Source: Streptomyces sp. CB02056
GTDB taxonomy: Bacteria > Actinomycetota > Actinomycetes > Streptomycetales > Streptomycetaceae
NCBI RefSeq assembly: GCF_001905545.1
Contig: NZ_LIPD01000025.1
Location: 1-64,000, forward strand
Direction of reading: 5' to 3'
DNA length: 64,000 nt
Of this stretch, positions 34,989 through 43,660 are shown piece after piece. The position numbers and the translations under genes were made by a program. The first letter of the stretch is position 1; each line of letters opens with the position of its first letter. The notes beneath the pieces were generated by a model that was not told the origin of the DNA, searched no databases, and worked only from the letters and a program-made list of their open reading frames with translations.

Positions 34989-36500
34989 CTAACGCCCGAA
35001 CTCCCGGGCGGCGGTCAGTCGGCCGCGTACGGCGGCGTGGACCTCGGCCTCCTCGGCCGGGTCGGCGGCGAGCCTGCGCAACCGCTCCAGCACACGCGCG
35101 TCGCCCGTGGTGGCGACATGGCGCGCGGCGAGCTCACGCGTGGACTCCTCGCAGTCCCAGAGGCACTCGACGGCGGGCCCCTCGGGAAAGTGCACGTCGG
35201 TCGCGGCCAGCGCCTGGGCGGCGCGTCCGCGCAGCTCGGAGGAGGCGGCCTCCCCGTAGACGTGGCGCAGGACCGGGACGGCGTCGGCGGCGGCCAGCCG
35301 CCCCGCACCGTCGACCAGCGACCCGAGCCCGGTACCGCTGACCCCGCGCACGGAGATCCAGCGGCGCAGCCCGGCCACCACCAGCGGCGCGTCGGCCGGT
35401 TCCCCGGCGTCGGCGAGCAGCTGGACGGCGGCCTCGCCGAGCGCGCTGTCGGCGCCGCCGCTGGCCGGGTCGGCCCAGCGTCGCGCGTGCGTCAGCACCT
35501 CGGGGCCGCGCATCCGGCCGAGCAGCTCCAGGGCGGCCCGGACGATCCGGTCGTCCACGTCCGCGGCGGCGGCCTCGATCAGTTCGACGGCGGCCGGGTC
35601 GCGCTGTTCCACCAAGTGGCGCAGGGCGGCCCGGCGGGCGCCGGGCAGGCCGTCGCGGGCCGCCTCCAGCAGCAGCGGACGGTCCTCCGGCCGGACGACG
35701 GCGGTCAGGCAGCGGGCGGCCGCAGCGGCGCGGCGGTCCACCGCGTCGGGGCCGGACGGCGAGTCGGGGCCGCGCGCGGGCTCCGGGCGGGCGTCGGGCC
35801 GGCCGAGGAAGGCGCCGGCGCCGAGGCCGCCGAGCTCGCCCTGGTCGGCCCAGGCCAGCACGTCGGCGGTGGACCAGCCGGGGGTGACCCCGCTGCGGTT
35901 GATCTGGCGCTGCCACAGGTCGAAGGGTGACTGCTCGCTGGCCGCCGCCACTCTGGGGTGGTAGGCCGCCCAGAGCCGCCAGGGCCGGGGCTCGTACGCG
36001 TTGCGGATGAACTCGCGCAGCTCGGCGTCGCCCTCGGGGCCCGGCTCGAAGTGGTCCAGTACGGCGGTGCCGAGCAGCAGCAGGCCGCGGTCGTCGTCGC
36101 GCAGGGCCAGCTCGTCGAGGGCCCACGCCCAGTTGGCGCCGGTGGCGGCGTACTCGCGCAGCATCAGCAGCGCGTCGCGCCGGCCGTACGCGGCGAGGTG
36201 GCCCAGGACGGAAAGGGCGAGGCCGGTGCGGCTCTCGTCGTCGGTGACCAGGTCCTCGGCGGAGTGGAGGTGGTCCTCGATGCCCTCGAGGGGGGCTTCC
36301 AGGTCCATGTAGATGCGCGCGTAGTAGAGGGAGCGGCTCTCGACCTGCCAGTCGGCTCGCGGGTCCCTGGTGACGCACTCCTCCAGCGCGGCGATGGCCT
36401 CGGCACGGTCGGCGGCCAGCGCGTGGAGCTGCCCGTCACCACGGCCTCGCTGAAGGAGGCCTAGGAGGCTGGCACTGGGTGCTATCACTGGCTCGAACAT
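34989..36500 (-). CDS. HEAT-repeat-like helical protein
   Basis: A 503-aa protein of unknown function. The N-terminal half (about residues 1-230) has helical segments rich in Asp/Glu/Trp. The C-terminal half shows successive HEAT/PBS-lyase-like helical repeats, for example DRPLLLEAARDGLPGARRAA, AVELIEAAAADVDDRIVRAA, and VLERLRRLAADPAEEAEVHA. Such arrays are protein-binding scaffolds. ATG 36500 (N-terminus MFEPVIAPSASLL) is chosen over a frame open to 36632, since the extra residues are Pro/Ala-rich and unlike a folded protein. Confidence 0.75.
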   Translation of the reverse strand: MFEPVIAPSASLLGLLQRGRGDGQLHALAADRAEAIAALEECVTRDPRADWQVESRSLYYARIYMDLEAPLEGIEDHLHSAEDLVTDDESRTGLALSVLGHLAAYGRRDALLMLREYAATGANWAWALDELALRDDDRGLLLLGTAVLDHFEPGPEGDAELREFIRNAYEPRPWRLWAAYHPRVAAASEQSPFDLWQRQINRSGVTPGWSTADVLAWADQGELGGLGAGAFLGRPDARPEPARGPDSPSGPDAVDRRAAAAARCLTAVVRPEDRPLLLEAARDGLPGARRAALRHLVEQRDPAAVELIEAAAADVDDRIVRAALELLGRMRGPEVLTHARRWADPASGGADSALGEAAVQLLADAGEPADAPLVVAGLRRWISVRGVSGTGLGSLVDGAGRLAAADAVPVLRHVYGEAASSELRGRAAQALAATDVHFPEGPAVECLWDCEESTRELAARHVATTGDARVLERLRRLAADPAEEAEVHAAVRGRLTAAREFGR

Positions 36501-36747
36501 GAGGTCAGCATCCGTTGCGGCGGTCGGAGTGGCAACGGGATTTCCGTCGCCGGGGTCTCTGGTCGGTACTGCGGTGGGCGCCCGGGCGCCGGAATCACCG
36601 AAGGTTACCGCCTCGGGCCCCCGTCCGCACACAGGGCGACGACGGCTCCGGCCACAGTGGCATATGCCAGCGGAAATTTTGCCCGCGTTCTGTCGAAATC
36701 ACCCACAGGGGTGACAACGCTGTGCGACAGTCTTCTCACTGTCCGAA

Positions 36748-36768
36748 CGGCCCGCACACCGCGGGCCG
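36748..36768 (+). promoter_or_regulatory. Hairpin in the leader of the PAS-like gene
   Basis: CGGCCCGC and GCGGGCCG form an 8-bp stem that ends 22 bases before ATG 36791. It could influence translation start of the downstream gene; no further support is visible. Confidence 0.4.
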
Positions 36769-36790
36769 TGTACCGAGCGATAGGTCCGCC

Positions 36791-37381
36791 ATGAACATGC
36801 CATTAGGCGCCACCCGCCCGCCGGGAGCCGCCCACGTGGACGGCGCCCCGGCGGGCGGGGGCGGCACGGCGAGCACCGGGAGCGGCACGGCGAACGGCGT
36901 CACGGTCGGCGCCGGCGGCCCGGGCGGACACGGCACGGGCGACGGTACGGGCGACGCCGACAGCGGAACGGACGGCAGAGTGGACGGCACGGCCCAGGAG
37001 CCGACCGGCCCGTACCTCGGCGCCGGCGGCGACCACGACGCGATCACCGACGACGGCCCGATCGGCTCCGCCGAGTGGGACCTGCTGACCGACGGGATCC
37101 AGTGGAGCCCGGAGGCCTACCTCCTCCTCGGTTGCGAGCCGGGCCACGGCCCGCTCAGCCTCGACCGGCTGCCCGACCGCCTCCCCGAGGCGGACCGGCC
37201 GCTGCTGCGGCGGATGATGACCGACGCCCTGGTGCACGGCCGCTGCGCCGCCGGCACCCTGCGGGTCCGCCGGCCCGACGGGCGCTACGACGGCGTCGAG
37301 TGCGCGGGCGAGCCCGTCCTCGGCACCGACGGCACGGTCGTCGCGCTGCGCATGCTGCTCCGCCCGGCCCCGCCGCACTGA
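36791..37381 (+). CDS. PAS-fold protein with Gly/Thr-rich N-terminus
   Basis: A 196-aa protein. The first ~90 residues are low-complexity (Gly, Thr, Asp, Ala). The C-terminal ~100 residues look like a PAS_3-type fold, with DGIQWSPEAYLLLGCEPGHG, LLRRMMTDALVHGRCAAGTL and RVRRPDGRYDGVECAGEPV. No output domain (kinase, GGDEF, helix-turn-helix) is attached. It may sense a ligand or pair with another protein. It converges on the NsdA/NsdB-like gene. Confidence 0.65.
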   Translation: MNMPLGATRPPGAAHVDGAPAGGGGTASTGSGTANGVTVGAGGPGGHGTGDGTGDADSGTDGRVDGTAQEPTGPYLGAGGDHDAITDDGPIGSAEWDLLTDGIQWSPEAYLLLGCEPGHGPLSLDRLPDRLPEADRPLLRRMMTDALVHGRCAAGTLRVRRPDGRYDGVECAGEPVLGTDGTVVALRMLLRPAPPH

Positions 37382-37457
37382 GCCCCCGAGCCCACAACCC
37401 CCGCCCCGCCGTACCGCGCCCGACGGCCCGGCCCGGGCCCGTACGTCCGCGGGCCCG

Positions 37458-38939
37458 TCAGGTCAGCCGGCGCCGGTTCTTGGCGTCCGCCGCCCGCAGC
37501 GCCCGGCCCAGCTCCTCCCGCAGCTCGTCCACCACGGGCAGCCCCCGGTACTGCGCGGTCAGCCGGTACATCTCGCGCAGCCGGTCCCAGGTCCGGTGCG
37601 AGGAGTTCTGGCCGATCAGGTTCATCACCATCTTGGCCTGGAACCGCGCCGCGTCCGGCTCGCCGGTGAGCAGGTGCACCGAGGCCAGGGTGATCCGGTC
37701 GAACAGCGCCGACCGCAGCTGCCCGGTCCCCTCCCGCAGGGTGATCACCCGCTCCGCGTGCCGGCGGGCCTCGGGGGCCGCCCCCGGGTCGTGCTCGGAG
37801 AGCGTGCGCAGCACCAGGGCCTGCATGCCGCGCAGTTCGGCCTCGTCGAACACCTGCATCCACGAGGGCGGTGGCTCCGGTGCCTCCTCGGTGAACAGGT
37901 CCTCGGCCTCCCCGAGCAGCCGGTAGGTGTCCTGGGAGTGCCCGATCGAGGCGTGCGCCCACGCCTCGACGGTGTTGAGCATGGCGCGCGTTCTGGGCAG
38001 CAGCCGTCCGCCGGCCGCCTTGGCCGCCGACATCAGGTCCAGCGCCTCGTCGGCCCGGCCCAGGTGCACCATCTGCCGCGCGGCCCGGGAGATCGCCTCG
38101 CCGGCCCGTGGCCGGTCGCCGGCCTCCTTGGCCGCGTCGGCCGCGATCATGAAGTACTTCTGGGCGGTGGGCTCCAGCCCCACGTCGTGCGACATCCAGC
38201 CCGCCAGCACCGCCAGGTTGGCCGCGACCAGCCACAGCCGCTGCTCCACCGCGGTTGCGTGCCGGTGCGTCAACAGGCCGCCGACCTCGTTCAGTTGACC
38301 GACCACCGCCTTGCGCTGCAACCCGCCGCCGCGGGCCGCGTCCCAGGCCCGGAACACCTGTACCGAGTGCTCCAGCGACTCCACCTCGTCGAGCCCGACC
38401 GGGCCCGCGTCGTACACGTCCGCCGCCGGGTGCGCTCCGCCCCCGGCGACCGCCTGTCGCGGCCCTGGGACGGAGGCCGCGTACGCGACCGCGTCCCCGC
38501 CCAGCCAGCCCTTCAGCGAGTCGGCGATGACCGCCCCGGCCGTGAGCGCCGCTCCGGCGCCCACCAATCCACGTCGGTTCAGCATGAGGTCCATTCCCGT
38601 GAACTCGGTGAGGACCGCGGCTGTTCGATCCGGCGACCATGGCACTGCTGCGGACGCGTCCGCTCCGGACCTGGTGGGCCGGTGTCGTTCCAGACCGAGG
38701 TCCTCAGTGGTGACGACACGGCCGAGCCGCTCCGTGAACACGGCCGCCAGCACCCTCGGCACCGGATCGCGCGGGATCTCCCCCTGCTCGATCCAACGCC
38801 GTACCCTCGACGTGTCGGTGGACAGCTGCAGCTGCCCCATCGCGGCACCCCGACGGTTGACCAGCCGCGCCAGCTCGCCCTTCGACCATCCGGTCAGGAC
38901 GAACAGGTCGGCCAGTCGGGTGTTGGGTTCCCTGCTCAA
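37458..38939 (-). CDS. NsdA/NsdB-family regulatory protein
   Basis: A 493-aa protein resembling the Streptomyces NsdA/NsdB family of negative regulators of differentiation and antibiotic production. The N-terminal helix-turn-helix-like region shows RLADLFVLTGWSKGELARLV and TDTSRVRRWIEQGEIPRDPV. The linker RTAAVLTEFTGMDLMLNRRG leads to a long helical TPR-like region (about residues 200-490). I chose TTG 38939, just upstream of EPNTRLAD, because a G-rich ribosome site precedes it and a -10-like TAGCCT lies 30 bases upstream. Frames open further left would contain that promoter. Exact orthology to NsdA is not established. Confidence 0.7.
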   Translation of the reverse strand: MSREPNTRLADLFVLTGWSKGELARLVNRRGAAMGQLQLSTDTSRVRRWIEQGEIPRDPVPRVLAAVFTERLGRVVTTEDLGLERHRPTRSGADASAAVPWSPDRTAAVLTEFTGMDLMLNRRGLVGAGAALTAGAVIADSLKGWLGGDAVAYAASVPGPRQAVAGGGAHPAADVYDAGPVGLDEVESLEHSVQVFRAWDAARGGGLQRKAVVGQLNEVGGLLTHRHATAVEQRLWLVAANLAVLAGWMSHDVGLEPTAQKYFMIAADAAKEAGDRPRAGEAISRAARQMVHLGRADEALDLMSAAKAAGGRLLPRTRAMLNTVEAWAHASIGHSQDTYRLLGEAEDLFTEEAPEPPPSWMQVFDEAELRGMQALVLRTLSEHDPGAAPEARRHAERVITLREGTGQLRSALFDRITLASVHLLTGEPDAARFQAKMVMNLIGQNSSHRTWDRLREMYRLTAQYRGLPVVDELREELGRALRAADAKNRRRLT

Positions 38940-39463
38940 CGAAGCCCCCAGGTTCCTCGGCTGATCCGAGGCTAGAGGCTCGGGCAAGTGCCGGGCGAGC
39001 ATTCGCCACCGTTCGCCAGGGCCCGCCAGACTACTAAGCCAGTGCCCGACGGGTGTGTTGTAGGGGTGCGCCACCTCGCCCCCCGGGTCGGGCGGTGTCC
39101 CACCAGCGTCGGGGCTGTCCCCCGACGGTGGCACGGGGCGCTCCCGGTCCTCACCCGAGGGGGTGGCGCGGCCGGGTGGCGCGGGAGCGCCGGGCACGGC
39201 CACGGCAGTCCGGCCGACCGCATTCCCCAGGGTGCGGACGGCCGGAGCACCGCCGACCAGGGGTTCCTGACCCCGCGTCCGTGCCCGGCGCCCGCGCACC
39301 ACCGACCGCACCGCTACGGGGTACCGCGCGGAGCAGCGCACCGCACGACGTACCGCACCACCCGCAGGGCCGCCGTCACGCCAGGAAGCACACGGCACCG
39401 GCCCTCCCCCGCCCCCGCGGGGCAAGCACCCGCCGACGGACCGGAAGGGACCTCCCTCAGCCC
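38940..39463. other. Gene-free divergent intergenic region
   Basis: About 520 bp between the NsdA/NsdB-like gene and the phosphotransferase gene. On the minus strand a -10-like TAGCCT (38974-38969) is followed by a 6-bp hairpin (CCTCGG/CCGAGG, 38955-38971), just before the TTG start. I see no other credible gene. The open frames here have atypical Arg/Pro-rich translations. Confidence 0.5.
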
Positions 39464-40708
39464 ATGTACTCCTCAGCGACGACCCCCACGCCCACCGCGA
39501 CCCGCCCAGCGCTGCGCCCCCCCACCGCAGCCGCCGGCCGCACCGGCCCCAGGGCCGTGCCCCCGGCGAGCCGTCCCGCGGTCCCGCGCGGCGCCGAGGG
39601 CCGGGCCACGGACACCCGGGTCGTCCCGACCGGCCGTACGGCGCTGGGCCCCGCCGGCCGTACCGCACTGGGCCTGCGGGCCCCCGAGACCGCCCTGCCG
39701 GGCGGCGGCCGGATGCCGCTGGCCCGGCAGGCCGACGGCCAGGTGCTGCGGGCCCGGCGGCCCGGCCTGCCCGTCGGCGGCGGCCCGGAGCGGATCGACC
39801 CGTCGGCGCTCCAGACCCCGGCGGTCCGGGCGGCGCTCGCGGGCGTCTCGCGGATATGTCCCGCGTTCACCCCGCGCCAGGTCCTGCGCGAGGGCAGCCG
39901 CCACATCCTGGTGGCGGGCACCATCGGGCGGGCTCCAGTGGTCGCCAAGTGCCTGGCGCCGCAGGCGGTGCGGAGTGAGTACTTCGAGCAGCTGGTGGCC
40001 GACTTCCACCACGAGGTGGCGGTCTACCGGGCGTTCGTCCGGCACCGTCCGCCGGTGCGGCTGCCCCGGCTGGTGGCGGCCGACCACGACCGGTGCGTGC
40101 TGGTCATGGAGCGCGTCCCGGGGCGCCCGGCGGCCCGCGAGCGCCACCCGGTCAACGCGCCCACCCCGGGCGAGGTGCGGGCGCTGCTCACCGCGGTCCG
40201 CACGCTGAACCTGTGGCGGCCGCCGACCGACGTCTTCCAGCCGCGCCTGGACTACCAGTTGGAGATCTCCCGCTACCACTCGGTGGGCCAGCTCACCGAC
40301 CGGGACGCCGGCGACCTCCGCGGCCTGCTGCACGGCCTCGGCAGCACCCCGCTCCAGCTCTGCCACGGCGACGCCCTGCTCAGCAACATGCTGCTGGCGC
40401 CGTCCGGGCCGGTGCTGGTCGACTGGGAGCAGGCCGGCTGGTACCTGCCCGGCTACGACCTGGCGGTGCTCTGGAGCGTCCTGTCCGGGGACACCGCGGC
40501 ACGCCGCCAGATCAGCCAACTCGCCCAGAGCGGCGGCACGCTGGCCCGGGACGCGTTCCTGGTGAACCTGGTGCTGGTGCTGATGCGGGAGATCCGGCTG
40601 TACGACGTGCCGGGCGCCGGCGAGGAGCAGCGGATCATGATCCGCCGGCTCTACGACGACGCGGCGCTCGCCCGCCGGGCCGTCCGCGCCGCGGTCGGGA
40701 CCCGCTGA
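39464..40708 (+). CDS. Aminoglycoside phosphotransferase-fold kinase-like protein
   Basis: A 414-aa protein. Its first ~110 residues are Pro/Arg/Thr-rich and poorly conserved in style. From about residue 115 it has an APH-type kinase fold: LREGSRHILVAGTIGRAPVV, a phosphate-site lysine in VVAKCLAP, HHEVAVYRAF, the catalytic loop LCHGDALLSNML and the metal aspartate in LVDWEQAGWY. The substrate is unknown; many such actinobacterial proteins are not antibiotic-resistance enzymes. It is divergent from the NsdA/NsdB-like gene. Confidence 0.8.
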   Translation: MYSSATTPTPTATRPALRPPTAAAGRTGPRAVPPASRPAVPRGAEGRATDTRVVPTGRTALGPAGRTALGLRAPETALPGGGRMPLARQADGQVLRARRPGLPVGGGPERIDPSALQTPAVRAALAGVSRICPAFTPRQVLREGSRHILVAGTIGRAPVVAKCLAPQAVRSEYFEQLVADFHHEVAVYRAFVRHRPPVRLPRLVAADHDRCVLVMERVPGRPAARERHPVNAPTPGEVRALLTAVRTLNLWRPPTDVFQPRLDYQLEISRYHSVGQLTDRDAGDLRGLLHGLGSTPLQLCHGDALLSNMLLAPSGPVLVDWEQAGWYLPGYDLAVLWSVLSGDTAARRQISQLAQSGGTLARDAFLVNLVLVLMREIRLYDVPGAGEEQRIMIRRLYDDAALARRAVRAAVGTR

Positions 40709-40773
40709 GCCACCTCCGCGGCCCGTCGGACCACCGTCAGGACCCGCCGGGCCCGGGAGTTCGACGACGGGCC

Positions 40774-42156
40774 CTACGGCCGGGCGCCCCGCTCCAGGGC
40801 GGCCCGGCCGGCGGCCTCCAGGACGGTCTCGTCGGGGGCCAGGTGCACCCGGCTGCTGAGCACGTCCCGCAGGTAGCGCTCCAGCGGGTGACGCCGGCTC
40901 AGGCCGGGGTTGCCGGTGAGGGCGACGGCCTGCTGGACCACTGCCGTCGCGGCCCGGGTGGCCAGCAGGTGGGCCGGACCGGTCCGGGCAACGGCCTCCT
41001 GGTCGCCCCGGTCCACCCGGGAGGCCAGGCCCTCGACCAGTTCCTCGGCCCCGATCAACTGGGCCTCGATCTCGCCGAGGGCGGTCCGGTAGCGGGGCAG
41101 GGTGCCGAGCGGCTCGGTCAGATTGGCCGGGGTGCGCTGGTTGAGGAAGCGGATCAGCCACGCCTCGGCGGCCCGGGCGACCCCGATCGCCACGGCGGAG
41201 AGGGCCAGGTCGTGCCAGGCCGACGAGAGATCGGCGTCAGCGTCGGCACTCTGACGGGCCGTCCGGCGACCGTTCGTCAGGCCGAGCGCGAGGTCGCCCG
41301 GCACCCGGACCCCGTCCAGCACCACGTCGTGGCTGGCGCTGGCCCGCAGCCCGAGCTGGTCCCAGGTCGGGTCGATCTCCAGGCCCTCGCTCTCGCCGCG
41401 GACCAGGAAGGTGCCGATCCGCGGCTCCTCCTCGTCGGTCCGGGCGGTCACCGCCATCCAGGCGAGCGCCTCGGCTCCGGTGCAGTACGTCTTCCGGCCC
41501 GTCAGCAGCCAGCCGTCACCGTCCCGTCGGGCGACCGTGCCGGGCAGCTCGCCCGCCCCGGCACCGGGCTCCGCCCGCAGCGTGTTGACCAGCGCCGGGC
41601 CGCGCCGGGACTCGGTGAGCAGCCGCCGGTAGCCCGCCGTCGGCCAGTCGGCCCGGCGGGCCTGCTCGGCGTGCTGGAGCAGGGTGAAGGCGGTGACCAC
41701 GGCCACCGAGGCGTCGCCGCGGCCGAGTCGGGACAGTGCCCGGACGGTGTCGGCGAGCGTTCCGCCCGGACCGCCGTACCGCTCGGAGACGGTGAGGGTG
41801 AGCAGTCCGGCCTCGTGGACGGCCTCGATCCCCTGGTACGGGAAGGTCGCGTCGCGGTCGTGCTCCTCGGCGCGGGCGGCCAGCAGGTCGACCACCCGGG
41901 GCAGTCCGGCGAGGGCGGTCTCGACCGCGCTCCGGTCGGGTGCCGCGCCGCCGGGGGCCGAACTTGTGGGTGTGGAACCAGTGGATTCGAGATGGCCGGA
42001 ACCCGTCGGTTCGGAACCCGCCGGCGGAGCGGCGGTCCGCGAACGGCGTCCGGCGGACGCGCTCCTGGGCGAACGGTTGTCGGCGGGGCGGTCGTCGGAC
42101 GCGTGGTCCTCGGACGAACGCTCGGCGGTCGAACGGTTGGCGGCGCGAGTGGTCAT
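40774..42156 (-). CDS. Acyl-CoA dehydrogenase-fold flavoprotein, probably sulfur-related (SfnB/DszC-like)
   Basis: A 460-aa flavoprotein of the acyl-CoA dehydrogenase superfamily. The N-terminal ~70 residues are Ser/Arg-rich. The helical and beta domains follow (HEAGLLTLTVSERYGGPGGT, WLLTGRKTYCTGAEALAWMA, WDQLGLRASASHDVVLDGV), then a C-terminal helical domain. Sulfur-scavenging monooxygenases (SfnB, DszC, SoxC) share this fold. The sulfur assignment rests on the upstream leader peptide, a type found before sulfur genes in actinobacteria. GGAGG stands ten bases before ATG 42156. A general acyl-CoA dehydrogenase role is the alternative. Confidence 0.72.
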   Translation of the reverse strand: MTTRAANRSTAERSSEDHASDDRPADNRSPRSASAGRRSRTAAPPAGSEPTGSGHLESTGSTPTSSAPGGAAPDRSAVETALAGLPRVVDLLAARAEEHDRDATFPYQGIEAVHEAGLLTLTVSERYGGPGGTLADTVRALSRLGRGDASVAVVTAFTLLQHAEQARRADWPTAGYRRLLTESRRGPALVNTLRAEPGAGAGELPGTVARRDGDGWLLTGRKTYCTGAEALAWMAVTARTDEEEPRIGTFLVRGESEGLEIDPTWDQLGLRASASHDVVLDGVRVPGDLALGLTNGRRTARQSADADADLSSAWHDLALSAVAIGVARAAEAWLIRFLNQRTPANLTEPLGTLPRYRTALGEIEAQLIGAEELVEGLASRVDRGDQEAVARTGPAHLLATRAATAVVQQAVALTGNPGLSRRHPLERYLRDVLSSRVHLAPDETVLEAAGRAALERGARP

Positions 42157-42304
42157 GATGCTGTGCCTCCGGGCGGCAGCGTGGGCTCGGCAGGTGCGGG
42201 CGGCACGCCGTACGGGCGCGCGGTGGCGATCGGCGGCCCCGGAGGCCGGCTCACGGCCCGCCCCTGGTCCCGGCGCCGACCGGACACCCGGCCGATCGCC
42301 CGCC

Positions 42305-42325
42305 GCCGGGGGACGAATCCCCCCT
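42305..42325 (-). promoter_or_regulatory. Hairpin directly after the leader peptide, possible attenuator
   Basis: On the minus strand GGGGGATTCGTCCCCC forms a compact hairpin beginning at the stop codon of the leader peptide. Its placement suits ribosome-dependent control of the downstream flavoprotein gene, but no clear antiterminator pairing was worked out. Confidence 0.45.
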
Positions 42326-42408
42326 CAGCGGCCCGGACACGCCGCGCTGGCGGTGCGCCGCAGGTCCAGATGCCTGCGACGGGTCAGCAGCGGAAGGCGG
42401 CACGGCAT
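42325..42408 (-). CDS. Cysteine-type leader peptide (27 aa)
   Basis: A 27-residue open frame starting at ATG 42408 and ending RRRHLDLRRTASAACPGR. The pattern R-x-H-(V/L)-D-L-x-R-x-A-S-A-x-C-P is the recognisable signature of short putative leader peptides that precede sulfur-assimilation genes in Streptomyces and relatives. The cysteine codon near the stop is thought to let ribosomes sense cysteine supply. A strong promoter ends seven bases before the ATG, so the message is probably leaderless. The acyl-CoA dehydrogenase-like gene starts about 170 bases downstream. The peptide is too short for normal gene callers. Confidence 0.82.
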   Translation of the reverse strand: MPCRLPLLTRRRHLDLRRTASAACPGR

Positions 42409-42415
42409 GTTCGCG

Positions 42416-42445
42416 ACTGTACGAACCGTTGATCGATACCGTCAA
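42416..42445 (-). promoter_or_regulatory. Promoter of the leader peptide/flavoprotein transcript
   Basis: On the minus strand, TTGACG (42445-42440), an 18-base spacer and TACAGT (42421-42416). The leader peptide ATG follows seven bases later, consistent with a leaderless start. Confidence 0.75.
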
Positions 42446-42488
42446 GCAGCGTCCGACCCCCGGGCGGAGCCGGCCGGCCCCGGCGGGA

Positions 42489-42983
42489 TCAGCCCTGCTG
42501 GAACATGTCCGCGGGGAGCGGCTTCAGCAGCTGATACAGGTCGTCCGAAATCGGTCGGTCCCAGGACGCGACGGTGACCAGGACGCCGTCGCTGCGGCCG
42601 AACTGGGCGCAGAACACGCGCTCCTCGCTGACCTTGACCTTCTTCACGATCAGCAGGTCGTCCCCGAGCATCACCGGGAAGTCCTCGGCCGAGACGAACT
42701 CGACCGGCTCGTCGTTCTCCAGCGCCGCGAGCAGCTGCCGCACCTCGAAGGGCACCTCGTCGCCGGTCTCCCGGGCGGGCGAACCCTCGGGGAGGTTGCC
42801 GATGAACATCGCCGGACCTCTGCCGCCGAACAGGTCGTAGCGCAGGAAAATCCCCTGGCAGGAGCCGTCCGGGCCGGTCATCATGGCCGCACCGAAGTCA
42901 CCGGGCCAGTCGCCCGGGTCCATCGCGAGCACGTCGAAGTCCGGGCCGGCGGGCTGTCCGGAGCGACGGCGGAGAAAAGACAT
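42489..42983 (-). CDS. Conserved hypothetical protein
   Basis: A 164-aa soluble acidic protein I cannot assign. Its N-terminus is basic (MSFLRRRSGQPAG). The rest is a compact alpha/beta sequence including FDVLAMDPGDWPGDFGAAMM, LFGGRGPAMFIGNLPEGS and DFPVMLGDDLLIVKKVKVS. ATG 42983 is chosen over a frame open to 43073. No transmembrane segment or catalytic motif is visible. It is divergent from the orphan promoter at 43076. Confidence 0.72.
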   Translation of the reverse strand: MSFLRRRSGQPAGPDFDVLAMDPGDWPGDFGAAMMTGPDGSCQGIFLRYDLFGGRGPAMFIGNLPEGSPARETGDEVPFEVRQLLAALENDEPVEFVSAEDFPVMLGDDLLIVKKVKVSEERVFCAQFGRSDGVLVTVASWDRPISDDLYQLLKPLPADMFQQG

Positions 42984-43075
42984 GGGAACATCGTACGTGT
43001 CCGGCACACCGCGTTCGCGAGGTGGGTGGGGCACCGCCGGGGGGTGGCCGGGAGATCGACGCTCAGAGACCAATG

Positions 43076-43105
43076 TTGACTCTGAGCAACCGTCCGGGCT
43101 ACGTT
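43076..43105 (+). promoter_or_regulatory. Strong promoter-like sequence with no clear downstream gene
   Basis: TTGACT (43076-43081), an 18-base spacer and TACGTT (43100-43105) make a good vegetative promoter on the + strand. The next ATG with a ribosome site (GGGGGG, ATG 43154) opens only a low-quality 104-codon frame, so the product may be an RNA or an unrecognised small protein. Confidence 0.55.
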
Positions 43106-43660
43106 CGGTTCAGCACGACAGCCGTTCTGGGTTTCACCCTCCGGGGGGACGGCATGTCGCAACGCGGCCCTACACGCGTTTCCCTCACTGTGCACTTGTC
43201 GTGCCGAACCGCCGAGCACCCAGCTTCGTCGTCGCACACAGCACGAACACACAAGCCAACAGTTCCAAGTTTCACAAGCCAGATCCGCGGGGCCCCGGCC
43301 CGTCGCTCCCGTGGATCTGCTCGGGACGCCGCCGCGTGGGGGCGTGCGGGTCCCGAGCACCGGTGCCGTCATCCGAGTCGCTCTCGGCTTCGGCGCCAAC
43401 CTCCCGGCGACTGCCGGCCCCATCTCGGGGCCGGGACCGGCCGACGCACCCCGGTGCGCAGGGGATGACTGGGAGGATGGCCTGGCAGTACTGCCGGGCC
43501 GCACAGCAGGCGCCGTGTCTGGCCGCGTGGGGGCGGTGGGCACGGCGTCTGCCCGTGCTCTTACTCTGAGCTGCGTTTGTCTAACAGTCAACAGAAATTC
43601 TGACGGGGCACGCTCAATGGATCATCAGTTGTGATGTTTCGGACCCGAAAGATCCTCTAC
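43106..43660. other. Region without a confident gene
   Basis: About 550 bp follow the promoter at 43076 and end before a terminator hairpin at 43661. Its G+C is visibly lower than the coding neighbours in places (43230-43290, 43570-43650). Two weak + strand frames exist, 43154-43468 and 43311-43634. The second has better codon composition but no ribosome site and no recognisable domain. Confidence 0.5.
43311..43634 (+). CDS. Doubtful small protein
   Basis: A 107-codon frame from GTG 43311. Its first ~80 codons have the third-position G/C bias expected of coding sequence (translation includes VRVPSTGAVIRVALGFGANL). The end (CVCLTVNRNSDGARSMDHQL) does not. There is no ribosome site and no family resemblance. 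It is listed only because the gap upstream has a promoter and the frame is the best candidate. Confidence 0.2.
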   Translation: MDLLGTPPRGGVRVPSTGAVIRVALGFGANLPATAGPISGPGPADAPRCAGDDWEDGLAVLPGRTAGAVSGRVGAVGTASARALTLSCVCLTVNRNSDGARSMDHQL

